This document shows positions 29,465-38,097 of a stretch of DNA of 64,000 bases, piece by piece. The notes under the pieces were generated by a model. It was not told where the DNA came from and did not search any database. It worked only from the letters and a program-made list of their open reading frames with translations. The stretch's first letter is position 1; each line of letters starts with the position of its first letter. The DNA lies in NCBI RefSeq assembly GCF_024169515.1, contig NZ_JAMKCQ010000001.1, positions 3,286,001-3,350,000 of the forward strand. Reading direction: 5' to 3'. The DNA is from Erwinia aphidicola. GTDB lineage: Bacteria; Pseudomonadota; Gammaproteobacteria; Enterobacterales; Enterobacteriaceae. The position numbers and the translations under genes were made by a program.

Positions 29465-30125
29465 GCTTGAAGTCTCGCTTATACAGGGTATTCAACATCA
29501 GGCGCACAAACGCGCCGCCGACAAATTTCAGTACAAACATCAGCACCAGCGGAACCAGTACCGGCGTTGCCAGCGAAGCAAATAGCGCTGAGCCTATTGA
29601 GAAGTAGTTATTAATCAGCCCGGCGCCGGAATATTGCCAGGCGCCCATAATCACCACATCTTTTTTACTCACCTGCTTGTTGTCGTACAGCTCTTTGGTT
29701 AATGCTGCACCCGCGTCGGTGCTTTGCAGATCGGTAATCAGCGCCAGCCCGGTACGGCCCGGGATGCCTAACAGCGGGCGCAGCAGCGGCGTCAGCAGTT
29801 TGTGGGCGGCGCGGATGGCGCCATAGTGGGTAAAGATCTCCAGCAGGCCGAGTGCCAGCATCACCGTGGGCACCAGCGACAGTGCGAACAGAAAGCCCGC
29901 TTTGGCGCTCAGGCCACCGGCGCCAACGAAGGTGTTATGCGCCGGATCTTTCATGGTGCCGAAGCTGCCGCCGAGGGTGGTAAAATCAAAGGCGCCCAGC
30001 CAGGCCATGCCCTCCACGTTAAAAAACAGGCCGGAGAAAAACAGGATGGCCAATATTAATGCCAGCCAGGCTCCTGTGCCGACTGACCACTTTTCAGCCG
30101 AAAGCGGTAATTTATCTTCAGACAT
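29454..30125 (-). CDS. yjiH: YjiH family membrane protein
   Basis: 223 residues (E. coli 227), five to six helices, with the Gate-domain signature around LLRPLLGIPGRTGLALITDLQSTDAGAA. First gene of yjiH-yjiG-amidohydrolase. Such Gate-domain pairs resemble halves of nucleoside transporters and of SpmA/SpmB. An IclR-like inverted repeat (30186-30200) sits about 60 bases upstream. Confidence 0.85.
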   Translation of the reverse strand: MSEDKLPLSAEKWSVGTGAWLALILAILFFSGLFFNVEGMAWLGAFDFTTLGGSFGTMKDPAHNTFVGAGGLSAKAGFLFALSLVPTVMLALGLLEIFTHYGAIRAAHKLLTPLLRPLLGIPGRTGLALITDLQSTDAGAALTKELYDNKQVSKKDVVIMGAWQYSGAGLINNYFSIGSALFASLATPVLVPLVLMFVLKFVGGAFVRLMLNTLYKRDFKHAE

Positions 30126-30505
30126 CGATCTTGCGACTCCCTGATAGTTTCAAAAATAAACAAAATAGCTTTCTGGCAATTTTTGTTCCGCATAGTGGAA
30201 TTAATTGCGCATTCAGACTAAAAATAGAGGGGCCGTTGCCGATATTTAGCGAACCCCCTGATATCGATTGCAGGGATCGTGCCAGAAATAAGTGGCTTAT
30301 TTTGTTGCGGCAATAGATCGCGGCAGCAGGGGGCAATTTGGCTGCGCGGGCAGAGTTAAAAAAGTTAATTTATTTTCACTGGTGAAATAAAAGACGCTTT
30401 TTTTCTCATCCGGCCAGGGATATTCTTAGCGGGGCGGCAGTGAGACACCACCATGGATCAGTTGCACCAGCGTGGGGCAAACGTTCGGAAAAGTTGGAGA
30501 GAGCG
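30126..30505. promoter_or_regulatory. Divergent yjiH-ybjO control region
   Basis: 380 bases without a gene. It contains TTCCG-CATAG-TGGAA (30186-30200), resembling operators of IclR-family regulators, and TTTCAC-TG-GTGAAA (30374-30387), a 6-base-arm palindrome. No regulator gene adjoins. An upstream extension of the ybjO frame to 30440 lacks a ribosome site and is not used. Confidence 0.4.
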
Positions 30506-30994
30506 ATGTCAGAGGTGTTGAGAGAGGTCAAAGCGGTGTCGCACACGGCATCCGGCATTCCGGTGCCGGTGTGGATTGCCGGCAGTGCCATTATTGCCAC
30601 CCGTTGCCTGGGCGTCGTGCTGCTGGCTAACGAACTGGGCGTTGAAGAGGTGATGAACTTTATTCATCGCAGCGCTCAGGCCTGGGATTCAACGCTGATC
30701 TTCATCGCCAGCCAGCTGATCTTCTTTATCGAACTGCGCTGTGCCATCGCCCTGATGCGCGGCCATAACTGGGGGCGCTGGGGTTACCTGCTGACGCAGG
30801 TGGTGGTGCTGTTGTATATGTTCGCTGCGTCGATGGGCTGGATCTATCCGGAGATTTTCAGCATCAGCGGTGACACTAATCGTCAGATTATTCAGGCGTT
30901 ACTGGCGCACAAGTTTCCCGATTTTGTGGTACTGCTGCTGCTGTTTGTGCCGCTCAGTAGCCGCCACTTCTACCGTAAGCGTGGCTATCGCTAA
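30506..30994 (+). CDS. ybjO: DUF2593 inner-membrane protein YbjO
   Basis: 162 residues, the same as E. coli YbjO, with four predicted helices. Conserved spots include the LGV..FIHRS region, WGYLLTQ, and LLLLFVPLSSRHFY near the end. Function unknown. The ATG follows GGAGAG by 4-5 bases. Located before rlmC as in E. coli. Confidence 0.9.
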   Translation: MSEVLREVKAVSHTASGIPVPVWIAGSAIIATRCLGVVLLANELGVEEVMNFIHRSAQAWDSTLIFIASQLIFFIELRCAIALMRGHNWGRWGYLLTQVVVLLYMFAASMGWIYPEIFSISGDTNRQIIQALLAHKFPDFVVLLLLFVPLSSRHFYRKRGYR

Positions 30995-31114
30995 ACCAAC
31001 ACTGCTATATCCGTCCTGGATGTAAGCTCATCGCACTTGCCGCCTTGATGCAACCTCACCTATTTTGGGTATATACTTATCGGCTGCATTTCGCTTCCCT
31101 GATTAGGCTTTATC

Positions 31115-32242
31115 ATGCATTGCGCGCTTTATGACGCGGGCCGCTGCCGCTCCTGCCAGTGGCTTGAGACCCCGTACCCCCAGCAACTCTCGCAAAAACA
31201 GTCGCACCTCCAGCAGCTGCTGGGCGCGTTTCCGGTTGGCCAATGGCTGCCGCCGGTGGTCTCTGCCCAGCAGAAATTTCGTAATAAAGCCAAGATGGTG
31301 GTCAGCGGCAGCGTTGAGCGCCCTCTGCTGGGGATGCTGCATCGTGACGGCACACCGGTGGATCTGTGCGACTGCCCGCTCTATCCCGACAGCTTCGCGG
31401 CCGTCTTTGCCGAGCTGCGCCCGTTCATTGCCCGCGCCGGACTGACGCCCTATAACGTGGCGCGCCGCCGCGGTGAGCTGAAATATATCCTGCTGACGGA
31501 AAGTCAGCACAGCGGCGAGCTGATGCTGCGCTTTGTACTGCGCTCCACGACCAAGCTGGCACAGCTGCGCGCGGCGCTGCCGCAGCTTCAGCAGGCGCTA
31601 CCGCAGCTGGTGGCGATCTCAGCCAATATCCAGCCGGTGCCGATGGCGATTATGGAAGGGGAGGAGGAGATCCCGCTGACGGACAATCAGCAGCTGGCCG
31701 AACGCTTCAACGATGTGCCGCTCTCCGTGCTGCCGAAAAGTTTCTTCCAGACCAACCCGCGCGTGGCCGCTGAGCTGTATGCGACGGCGCGCGAATGGGT
31801 ACGCGATCTCAAGGTTAAAGCGATGTGGGATCTGTTCTGCGGCGTCGGCGGCTTTGGTCTGCACTGCGCCACGCCGGAGATGGCGCTGACGGGTATTGAG
31901 ATTAGCAAAGAAGCGATAGCCTGCGCGCAGCAGTCCGCCCGGCAGATGGGGTTAACTCAGGTGAGCTTTGCCGCGCTGGACTCCACCGCCTTTGCTACCG
32001 GCGAGGGCAGTGTGCCGGAACTGGTACTGGTCAACCCGCCGCGCCGGGGGATCGGCGCCGCGCTGTGCGACTATCTGGAGCAGATGGCACCGCCGTGGGT
32101 GCTCTATTCAAGCTGTAATGCCGTGACGATGGCGGCCGATATCGGGCGTCTGCCCGCTTATCGTGTGGTCAGGGTGCAGCTGTTTGATATGTTCCCGCAC
32201 ACCGCACATTACGAAGTGCTAACGCTGTTGCAGCGGGTTTGA
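31115..32242 (+). CDS. rlmC: 23S rRNA (uracil-747-C5)-methyltransferase RlmC
   Basis: 375 residues, same as E. coli RlmC (RumB). Makes m5U747 in 23S rRNA using S-adenosylmethionine. Cysteines for a 4Fe-4S cluster are at 3, 11, 14 and 87. The SAM site is [12 protein letters not shown], followed by NPPRRGIG and the catalytic cysteine in SSCNAVTM. There is no TRAM domain, as expected for this subgroup. The ATG at 31115 gives [11 protein letters not shown]. Confidence 0.95.
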   Translation: MHCALYDAGRCRSCQWLETPYPQQLSQKQSHLQQLLGAFPVGQWLPPVVSAQQKFRNKAKMVVSGSVERPLLGMLHRDGTPVDLCDCPLYPDSFAAVFAELRPFIARAGLTPYNVARRRGELKYILLTESQHSGELMLRFVLRSTTKLAQLRAALPQLQQALPQLVAISANIQPVPMAIMEGEEEIPLTDNQQLAERFNDVPLSVLPKSFFQTNPRVAAELYATAREWVRDLKVKAMWDLFCGVGGFGLHCATPEMALTGIEISKEAIACAQQSARQMGLTQVSFAALDSTAFATGEGSVPELVLVNPPRRGIGAALCDYLEQMAPPWVLYSSCNAVTMAADIGRLPAYRVVRVQLFDMFPHTAHYEVLTLLQRV

Positions 32243-32253
32243 TGCGGTAAAAA

Positions 32254-32331
32254 GGGTCGAACCGAAAAAAAGGTCGACCCCTACACGTGACAGGATGGCG
32301 GCTAAACGTAGGGGCGAGGCATGCTTCGCCC
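32254..32331. repeat. Two REP-like palindromes (-, +)
   Basis: 32254-32284 (minus): arms GGGTCGAACC and GGTCGACCC with CTAC, one arm having an extra base. 32308-32331 (plus): GTAG plus a 20-base palindrome with one mismatch (GGGCGAGGC / GCTTCGCCC). They lie between the convergent rlmC and artJ ends. Confidence 0.82.
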
Positions 32332-32353
32332 GCCGGTCGTCCACCCGGATGAA

Positions 32354-33085
32354 TTATTCCGGGAACCACTGCTTATTAAGTTTCGCGATCGTGCCATTCG
32401 CTTTCAGCACCTCGATCGCCGCATTGAGCTTTGCCAGCAGCGCATCGTTGTCTTTCCGCACGGCGATACCAAGACCGGTGCCGAAATAGCTGCTGTCGGT
32501 AATATGCTCGCCGACCGGGGCCAGATTCGGGTTGGTTTTCAGCCAGGCACCCACCACTGCGCTGTCGCCTAAAATCCCATCGAGACGGTTATTTTTCAGG
32601 TCGAGAATCGCATTCTGGTAGCTGTCGTAGGAGACAGAGGTGACATCCGGGTATTTGTCCTGCAAATATTTCTGATGCGTAGTGCCATTCTCAATACCAA
32701 TGCGCTTACCGTTAAACTGCGCCAGGCTGGTGAACTTGCCTTTAGGGGCGATCACAATGGCGGAGTTGGCATAGTACGGTTGGGTAAAGCTCACCTGCTT
32801 GCTGCGCTCCTCGGTAATATCCATACCGGAAATCACCGCATCATAGCGGCGGAACTTCAGTGCGGGCACCAGGCTGTCAAATGGGTTGTTGGTGAAGCTG
32901 CACTCGGCTTTCATCTCGGCACACAGCGCTTTTGCCAGGTCGATATCAAATCCCACGATCTGGTTGTCGCTATTGAGAGATTCAAATGGCGGGTAGGTTG
33001 CCGAAGAGGCAAAGCGGATCTTTTCTGCAGCCTGGGTTCCAAAGGCTACGCCGGCAAGCAGGGCTGCCAGAACGAGTTTTTTCAT
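32354..33085 (-). CDS. artJ: Arginine-binding periplasmic protein ArtJ
   Basis: 243 residues, matching E. coli ArtJ. Type-3 solute-binding protein with high affinity for L-arginine, feeding the ArtP-ArtQ-ArtM importer. Signal peptide about 1-19 (FGTQA|AEKIRF). Ligand-site features: SATYPPFE, SGMDITEER and IENGTTHQ. The ATG (MKKLVLAALL) is used, not a TTG ten codons upstream. Its own promoter is likely, as a hairpin separates it from artM. It is a paralogue of ArtI in the same locus. Confidence 0.94.
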   Translation of the reverse strand: MKKLVLAALLAGVAFGTQAAEKIRFASSATYPPFESLNSDNQIVGFDIDLAKALCAEMKAECSFTNNPFDSLVPALKFRRYDAVISGMDITEERSKQVSFTQPYYANSAIVIAPKGKFTSLAQFNGKRIGIENGTTHQKYLQDKYPDVTSVSYDSYQNAILDLKNNRLDGILGDSAVVGAWLKTNPNLAPVGEHITDSSYFGTGLGIAVRKDNDALLAKLNAAIEVLKANGTIAKLNKQWFPE

Positions 33086-33180
33086 CTGTAAATTCCTTGC
33101 GATCTCAAAGTCCAACTCAGTATCAGCCCACCAGCAGGCGAGTCATTGAGTGATTAAGCTGCGGTGAAGGCGTTTTATTC

Positions 33181-33218
33181 GCCGATGCCAGCCGGAAAAC
33201 ACCGTGCTGGCCGTCGGC
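33181..33218 (-). terminator. Hairpin between artM and artJ
   Basis: Arms GCCGATGCCAGC (33181-33192) and GCTGGCCGTCGGC (33206-33218) pair with one small bulge, immediately after the artM stop. There is no T-run, so it may be a pause or decay barrier rather than a true terminator. Confidence 0.45.
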
Positions 33219-33219
33219 A

Positions 33220-33888
33220 TTAGTTTCGGTGCTCAAAACGCAATGCCCGGCGCTCAATCAGCCGCATCAGCAGCGTCAGCAGGCCGTTAACACACAGGTA
33301 AACCACGCCGGCAGCGGCAAACACCGTGACATCATAGGTGCGCCCATACAGCAGCTGGCCGTGCCCCATCACTTCCATCAGCGTGATGGTGTAGGCCAGT
33401 GACGTGCTTTTAAATACCAGCACCACCTCATTGGAATAGGAGGAGAGGGCGCGTTTAAAGGCATAGGGCAGCAGAATGCGCAGCGTATCCTTGCGGTTCA
33501 TCCCCAGCGCCGCGCAGGAGTGCCACTGTCCGGCAGGGATAGCCTTCACCGCGCCGTGAAACAGCAGGGTGGTATAGGCAGCACTGTTGAGCGACAGCGC
33601 CAGCAGCGCGCACAGCCACGGCTGGGAAAGCAGGTTCCATAGCCAGCCAATATTCTGGATGGCGGGGAACTGGCCCGGCCCGTAGTAAATCAGGAAGATC
33701 TGCACCAGCAGCGGGGTGCCGGTAAACAGCGTGATATAGCCGCGGGTAATCAGGCTGAGCACCGGCACCTTCAGCGCGAGGATCACGGTAAACGCCAGCG
33801 CCAGAACCAGCGCGAGGAGCAGTGAAGCCACAGTCAGCGTCAGGCTGGTGTGCAGCCCCTTTAACAGTTCGGGAAAATAGCTCAGCAT
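33220..33888 (-). CDS. artM: Arginine ABC importer, permease ArtM
   Basis: 222 residues, as in E. coli. HisM-type permease with the EAA-loop segment CAALGMNRKDTLRILLPYAFKRAL. Forms the channel with ArtQ. Starts at an ATG sharing one base with the artQ stop (TGATG), so translation is coupled. Confidence 0.95.
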   Translation of the reverse strand: MLSYFPELLKGLHTSLTLTVASLLLALVLALAFTVILALKVPVLSLITRGYITLFTGTPLLVQIFLIYYGPGQFPAIQNIGWLWNLLSQPWLCALLALSLNSAAYTTLLFHGAVKAIPAGQWHSCAALGMNRKDTLRILLPYAFKRALSSYSNEVVLVFKSTSLAYTITLMEVMGHGQLLYGRTYDVTVFAAAGVVYLCVNGLLTLLMRLIERRALRFEHRN

Positions 33889-34604
33889 CAGGAGTCTCCG
33901 CGCTCAAAACGGGTGGTGCGCAGTTCAATGCGTTTGAGCACCTGCTGGCTGAACAGGGTGATCAGCAGATAGATCGCCGCCGCAATCAGATACCAGGTGA
34001 AGGGCTCCTGGGTACGGGTGGCAATACTTTTAGTCTGCAGCATGATGTCGTTGACGCTGATCAGTGAAACCAGCGCGGTATCTTTTAGCAGCACCAGCCA
34101 CTGATTGCCCAGCCCCGGCAGCGCATGACGCCACATCTGCGGCATCACCAGACGGAAGAAGATCGCTGAGGTTTTCATCCCCAGCGCCTGACCGGACTCC
34201 CACTGACCAACCGGCACCGCTTGCAGCGCGCCGCGCAGGGTTTGTGATGCGTAGGAGGAGTAGAGCACGGCCAGGGCAATCACCCCGCAGAGGAACGGGC
34301 TGACGTCGAAGTTTTCAATGTTGACCTGCACCGGGATCTGGGTAAATCCGAGGTTAATGTTGAATCCGTCAGACAGCGTCAGCAGCAGCTGCGACGCGCC
34401 GAAGTAGACAAACAGCACCACGAGGATTTCCGGCAGGCCGCGAAACAGCGTCACCAGCCCGGTGCCGAGCCACGCCAGCGGGCGCCAGCGTGCCGATTCC
34501 CAGACGGCAAACACCATCGCCAGCACCAGGCCGGCGACCAGGGAACAGAGGGCCAGGCCGACGGTCATCCCGGCGGCGCTGACAAGAGGATAAAGTTCGT
34601 TCAT
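33888..34604 (-). CDS. artQ: Arginine ABC importer, permease ArtQ
   Basis: 238 residues, as in E. coli. Polar amino-acid permease with about five helices; the EAA loop is [23 protein letters not shown]. Starts 3 bases after the artI stop, with little room for a separate ribosome site. Confidence 0.95.
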   Translation of the reverse strand: MNELYPLVSAAGMTVGLALCSLVAGLVLAMVFAVWESARWRPLAWLGTGLVTLFRGLPEILVVLFVYFGASQLLLTLSDGFNINLGFTQIPVQVNIENFDVSPFLCGVIALAVLYSSYASQTLRGALQAVPVGQWESGQALGMKTSAIFFRLVMPQMWRHALPGLGNQWLVLLKDTALVSLISVNDIMLQTKSIATRTQEPFTWYLIAAAIYLLITLFSQQVLKRIELRTTRFERGDS

Positions 34605-34607
34605 TAA

Positions 34608-35339
34608 TTACTGCTGAAACCACTTGCTGTAGATAGTTTTGTAGGTGCCGTCGGCTTTCACCTTGTCCAGCGCGGCGTTGAACTTGCCCTGCAGTTCGCT
34701 GTTACCCTGGCGAACGGCAATGCCGAGGCCGGTGCCAAAGTAGGCTTTATCCGTCACTTTCTCGCCGATTGGGGCCAGCGTGGTGTTCTGCTTCAGCCAT
34801 TCGTTCACCACCGCGGTGTCACCGAAGACAGCATCAATACGGCCATTTTTCAGGTCAAGAATAGCGTTCTGGTAGCTGTCGTAAGGGACAACGTTGACAC
34901 CTGGCAGCTTCTCACCGAGATATTTTTGGTGCGTGGTGCCGTTCTGTACGCCAACGCGTTTGCCTTTCAGCGCCGCCACGTCAGCCACTTTGCCTTTCTG
35001 GGTGATAAACAGGGCAGAGTTGTCGTAATAAGCTTTAGTGAACAGCACCTGCTTTTCACGCTCAGGAGTAATATCCATACCGGCCATCACCGCGTCGAAG
35101 CGGCGGAACTTCAGGCTGGGGATCAGGCTGTCGAAGGCCTGGTTAGTAAAGGTGCAAGTCGCGCCCATTTCGCGGCACAGCGCGTTCGCCAGATCGACGT
35201 CGAAGCCCTGAATTTTGTTATCGGAGTCAACAAACTCAAACGGAGGGTAAGACGCTTCAGTGGCAAAACGAATGGTCTGAGCAGCGCTGGCGCTCAGGCT
35301 GAAACCGGCTAACAGTGCGGCAATTACAACTTTTTTCAT
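34608..35339 (-). CDS. artI: Periplasmic amino-acid-binding protein ArtI
   Basis: 243 residues (the ATG at 35342 would give 244). Solute-binding protein of the Art system; E. coli ArtI does not clearly bind common amino acids, unlike ArtJ. Signal peptide ends SASA|AQTIRF. Motifs EASYPPFEFVD, AGMDITPER and VQNGTTHQ are shared with ArtJ. The second of two ATGs lies 7 bases from AGGA and matches the E. coli start. Confidence 0.94.
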   Translation of the reverse strand: MKKVVIAALLAGFSLSASAAQTIRFATEASYPPFEFVDSDNKIQGFDVDLANALCREMGATCTFTNQAFDSLIPSLKFRRFDAVMAGMDITPEREKQVLFTKAYYDNSALFITQKGKVADVAALKGKRVGVQNGTTHQKYLGEKLPGVNVVPYDSYQNAILDLKNGRIDAVFGDTAVVNEWLKQNTTLAPIGEKVTDKAYFGTGLGIAVRQGNSELQGKFNAALDKVKADGTYKTIYSKWFQQ

Positions 35340-35354
35340 CATTATTTCCTGCAG

Positions 35355-36083
35355 TTAGTGCGAAAGATAATTGGCAAACGCGTCGGTTTGCGGCTGTGTA
35401 AAGCGGCTGGCATCACCCTGTTCGACGATATAACCGTTTTCCATATACACCACGCGGCTGGCCGTTTTACGCGCCACTTCCACTTCGTGGGTCACGATCA
35501 CCTGAGTGATGTTGGTCTGCGCCAGCTCGCGAATAATGCTGACGACCTGAGCGGTGATCTCCGGATCCAGTGCGGCGGTGGGTTCGTCAAACAGCAGCAC
35601 GGCTGGCTCCATCATCAGCGCACGGGCGATCGCCACGCGCTGCTGCTGTCCACCGGAAAGGTGCAGCGGGAAACGGTCGGCAAAGTCTTTCAGACGCAGG
35701 CGATCGAGCAATTTCGCCGCCCGCTGATGGGCCAGCTCTTTGCTTAAACCGAGCACGCGGCACGGCGCTTCGATCAGGTTCTGGGTGACGGTCAGATGCG
35801 GCCAGAGATTATACTGCTGGAACACCATGCCAACGTTCTGACGCAGTTCGCGGATGGCGCTGTCGGACGGGGGCTTGCTGAAATCAAAGCGGCTACCGGC
35901 GATGTCGAGCGTACCGGAACGCGGCATCTCCAGCAGGTTTAAGACACGCAGGAGTGAGCTTTTCCCGGCACCGCTAGGCCCCAGCAGAACCAACGTCTCG
36001 CCCTGTGGGCACGTCAGCTGAATGTCAAATAGCGCCTGGTAGGCACCGTAGTAGCAGTTGATACCGTTTAGTTGAATACTCAT
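35355..36083 (-). CDS. artP: Arginine ABC importer, ATP-binding protein ArtP
   Basis: 242 residues, exactly as E. coli. Walker A GPSGAGKS, signature LSGGQQQR, Walker [13 protein letters not shown]-loop VTHEVEVA. First gene of artPIQM. The ATG at 36083 gives [14 protein letters not shown]; the longer frame runs into the promoter. Confidence 0.96.
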   Translation of the reverse strand: MSIQLNGINCYYGAYQALFDIQLTCPQGETLVLLGPSGAGKSSLLRVLNLLEMPRSGTLDIAGSRFDFSKPPSDSAIRELRQNVGMVFQQYNLWPHLTVTQNLIEAPCRVLGLSKELAHQRAAKLLDRLRLKDFADRFPLHLSGGQQQRVAIARALMMEPAVLLFDEPTAALDPEITAQVVSIIRELAQTNITQVIVTHEVEVARKTASRVVYMENGYIVEQGDASRFTQPQTDAFANYLSH

Positions 36084-36092
36084 GCGCAAAAA

Positions 36093-36145
36093 CTGAATAG
36101 TAATTAGTGCCGCGAATCTTAACGTTGACAGCATAGTTATGCAAT
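36093..36145 (-). promoter_or_regulatory. artP promoter with candidate ArgR (ARG box) sites
   Basis: On the minus strand -35 TTGCAT (36139-36144) and -10 TAAGAT (36116-36121) are 17 bases apart. Two sequences resemble ARG-box halves: TGCATAACTATGCT across the -35, and CTGAATAGTAATTAGT (36093-36108 on the plus strand) near the start. Each deviates from the consensus at one or two key bases. In E. coli artP is repressed by ArgR with arginine. Confidence 0.5.
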
Positions 36146-36296
36146 CATCGTGCGTTAAAATTTATTTTTGCGGGCAGGGTGATTAAAGAGTAGCACAACA
36201 TCGCGTGATGTTACGGCTTTCGCCGCAATGCGCCACTGCGGTTATGCAAATGTGTGCGCGGGATCGTGCCGCCGGTTGGCGGCACGCATAATTTGC

Positions 36297-36827
36297 CTAT
36301 TTTAGCAGCAGCTGGCTGAGCGAACCGCCAGCCAGATGCGGGGCTGCCCCAAGGTAGCGCACATCATCGACCGTCCAGCAGGTGCCTTCACGGACCATTA
36401 GCACCTCATCCTGCCATTCGCTGCTGCCACGCGATAAGTTGACGCGCAGCGGAATATTGCGCGCATCGGTGTTGGGGATGGTCGAGGCATCCGCCACGCT
36501 GGCCGCGGTTGCGCCGTCACGCTGGCTGGAGAACAGATCGCCGCTCAGCAGGCGCGCCTTTTGCGGTTCGCTGCGCTCTTTCAGCAAAGTCTGGTAGAGC
36601 TTATCGCTGAGATACGGCCGATATTTCGCCAGCTGTTGCGCATCGGGCACGCCCTGGGTGGGCTGTTGCAGGCGCATGTCGTAGAATTGCTGCGCCACGC
36701 TGTCGGGGTCGCCGTCGACGCACGGCCCGGTGCGGGTGCCAATATCCTTGTAGGCGGGCTCCACGCTGGTACAGGCGCTGAGTAACAGAGCCAGTGGAGC
36801 AATTGCAGCAAGTGCTTGGTATTTCAT
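36297..36827 (-). CDS. ybjP: Lipoprotein YbjP
   Basis: 176 residues (E. coli 171). Lipobox LLSAC with Cys19. Conserved blocks GTRTGPCVDGDPDSVAQQFYD, SDKLYQTLL, ASTIPNTDARNIPLRVNL and QDEVLMVREGTCW correspond to E. coli YbjP; function unknown. The ATG at 36827 (MKYQALAAIAP) gives the lipoprotein signal, while the longer frame does not start with one. Divergent from ybjQ. Confidence 0.92.
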   Translation of the reverse strand: MKYQALAAIAPLALLLSACTSVEPAYKDIGTRTGPCVDGDPDSVAQQFYDMRLQQPTQGVPDAQQLAKYRPYLSDKLYQTLLKERSEPQKARLLSGDLFSSQRDGATAASVADASTIPNTDARNIPLRVNLSRGSSEWQDEVLMVREGTCWTVDDVRYLGAAPHLAGGSLSQLLLK

Positions 36828-36925
36828 CCTGATTTCCTTATTGTTCTGCAAGAAAGGGTTTTTACCATTGAGTATAGCCGCTCTGCTTAACTGTACGGGC
36901 GCAGACATCTATCAAGGAGAGAGTT

Positions 36926-37249
36926 ATGCAATTTTCAACGACCCCAACGCTGGAAGGTCAGCCGATTACGGGTTACTGCGGTGTGGTGACGGGCGAGGCG
37001 ATCCTCGGGGCGAATATCTTTCGCGATTTCTTCGCCGGCATTCGCGATATCGTCGGTGGCCGCTCCGGCGCCTATGAGAAAGAGCTGCGTAAAGCGCGAC
37101 AGATAGCGTTTAAGGAGCTGGAAGAACAGGCTAAAGCGCTGGGCGCTGATGCCGTGGTCGGCATTGATATTGATTACGAAACCGTGGGCAAAGACAGCAG
37201 CATGCTGATGGTCAGCGTAACGGGTACCGCGGTCAAACTGAGTCGTTGA
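36926..37249 (+). CDS. ybjQ: UPF0145 protein YbjQ
   Basis: 107 residues, as in E. coli. Small soluble YbjQ-fold protein; reported to assemble as a pentamer, role unclear. Glycine-rich start [27 protein letters not shown] and [15 protein letters not shown] are diagnostic. AGGAGAG precedes the ATG. The stop overlaps the amiD start by one base. Confidence 0.94.
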   Translation: MQFSTTPTLEGQPITGYCGVVTGEAILGANIFRDFFAGIRDIVGGRSGAYEKELRKARQIAFKELEEQAKALGADAVVGIDIDYETVGKDSSMLMVSVTGTAVKLSR

Positions 37250-38091
37250 TGAGCCCGATGTCGATTATTCGCCCGCTGCTGGTGCTGCTGGCAGTGTGGC
37301 TCTACACCTCGATTACCCCGCAGGGACTTCATCCGCAGCAGGGTTACACGCTTGATACCCGCCAGGAGGCTTACGGCGCCCGCCCGCGCATTAAAGTGCT
37401 GGTGATCCACTACACCGCCGGGGATTTCTCTAACTCCCTCACTACGCTGACCGAGCGAGCCGTCAGCGCTCACTATCTGCTGCCCGCCACGCCGCCAAAA
37501 TATGACGGTCAGCCGCTGGTGTGGCGCCTGGTGCCGGAGTCGATGCTCGCCTGGCATGCCGGGATCAGCTACTGGCGCGGCGCCACGCGGCTGAATGATA
37601 CCTCGATTGGCATTGAGCTGGAGAACCCCGGCTGGCAGCGCACCGCCAGCGGCATCAGCTGGACGCCGTTCCCCGCCGGGCAGATGGCGGCGCTACTGCC
37701 GCTGGCGCGTGATATCATCAAACGCTACGGTATTCGTGCGCAGGATGTGGTAGCGCACAGTGATATTGCGCCGCTGCGCAAGCAGGATCCCGGCCCGCTG
37801 TTTCCCTGGCAGTGGTTTGCTCAGCAGGGCGTGGGGGCCTGGCCGGATGCCGCGCGCGTGACCTTTTATCTGGCCGGAAGGGCGCCGGGGCAGCGCGTCG
37901 ATAAAGCGAAGCTGCTGGGTCTGCTGGCCAGCTATGGCTATGAGGTGACGAAAGAGATGGCGCCGTATCAGCAGCAGGCGCTGATTGCGGCGTTTCAGAT
38001 GCACTTCCGCCCGGCGGATTATCGCGGCGTGGCCGATGCGGAAACCGAGGCCATCGCCGCTGCGCTGGTGGAAAAATATGGCACGGAGTAA
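37249..38091 (+). CDS. amiD: N-acetylmuramoyl-L-alanine amidase AmiD, without lipobox
   Basis: 280 residues (E. coli 276). Zinc amidase 2 domain that cuts the MurNAc-L-Ala bond, including anhydro-muropeptides; zinc ligands His54, His170 and Asp180, with Glu123 in GIELEN. The C-terminal third is a peptidoglycan-binding-like domain. E. coli AmiD is an outer-membrane lipoprotein (LLAGC). This N-terminus has a hydrophobic stretch (about 5-21) but no cysteine, so it is either a cleaved secreted protein or a membrane-anchored one. The ATG at 37249 (TGATG with ybjQ) is preferred over TTG 37246; ATG 37258 is also possible. Confidence 0.9.
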   Translation: MSPMSIIRPLLVLLAVWLYTSITPQGLHPQQGYTLDTRQEAYGARPRIKVLVIHYTAGDFSNSLTTLTERAVSAHYLLPATPPKYDGQPLVWRLVPESMLAWHAGISYWRGATRLNDTSIGIELENPGWQRTASGISWTPFPAGQMAALLPLARDIIKRYGIRAQDVVAHSDIAPLRKQDPGPLFPWQWFAQQGVGAWPDAARVTFYLAGRAPGQRVDKAKLLGLLASYGYEVTKEMAPYQQQALIAAFQMHFRPADYRGVADAETEAIAAALVEKYGTE

Positions 38092-38097
38092 GCGCGG

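Noticed and set aside
36160..36180. FtsK-orienting KOPS motif
   Set aside because: A GGGCAGGG occurs, but one copy says nothing without a genome-wide strand count.
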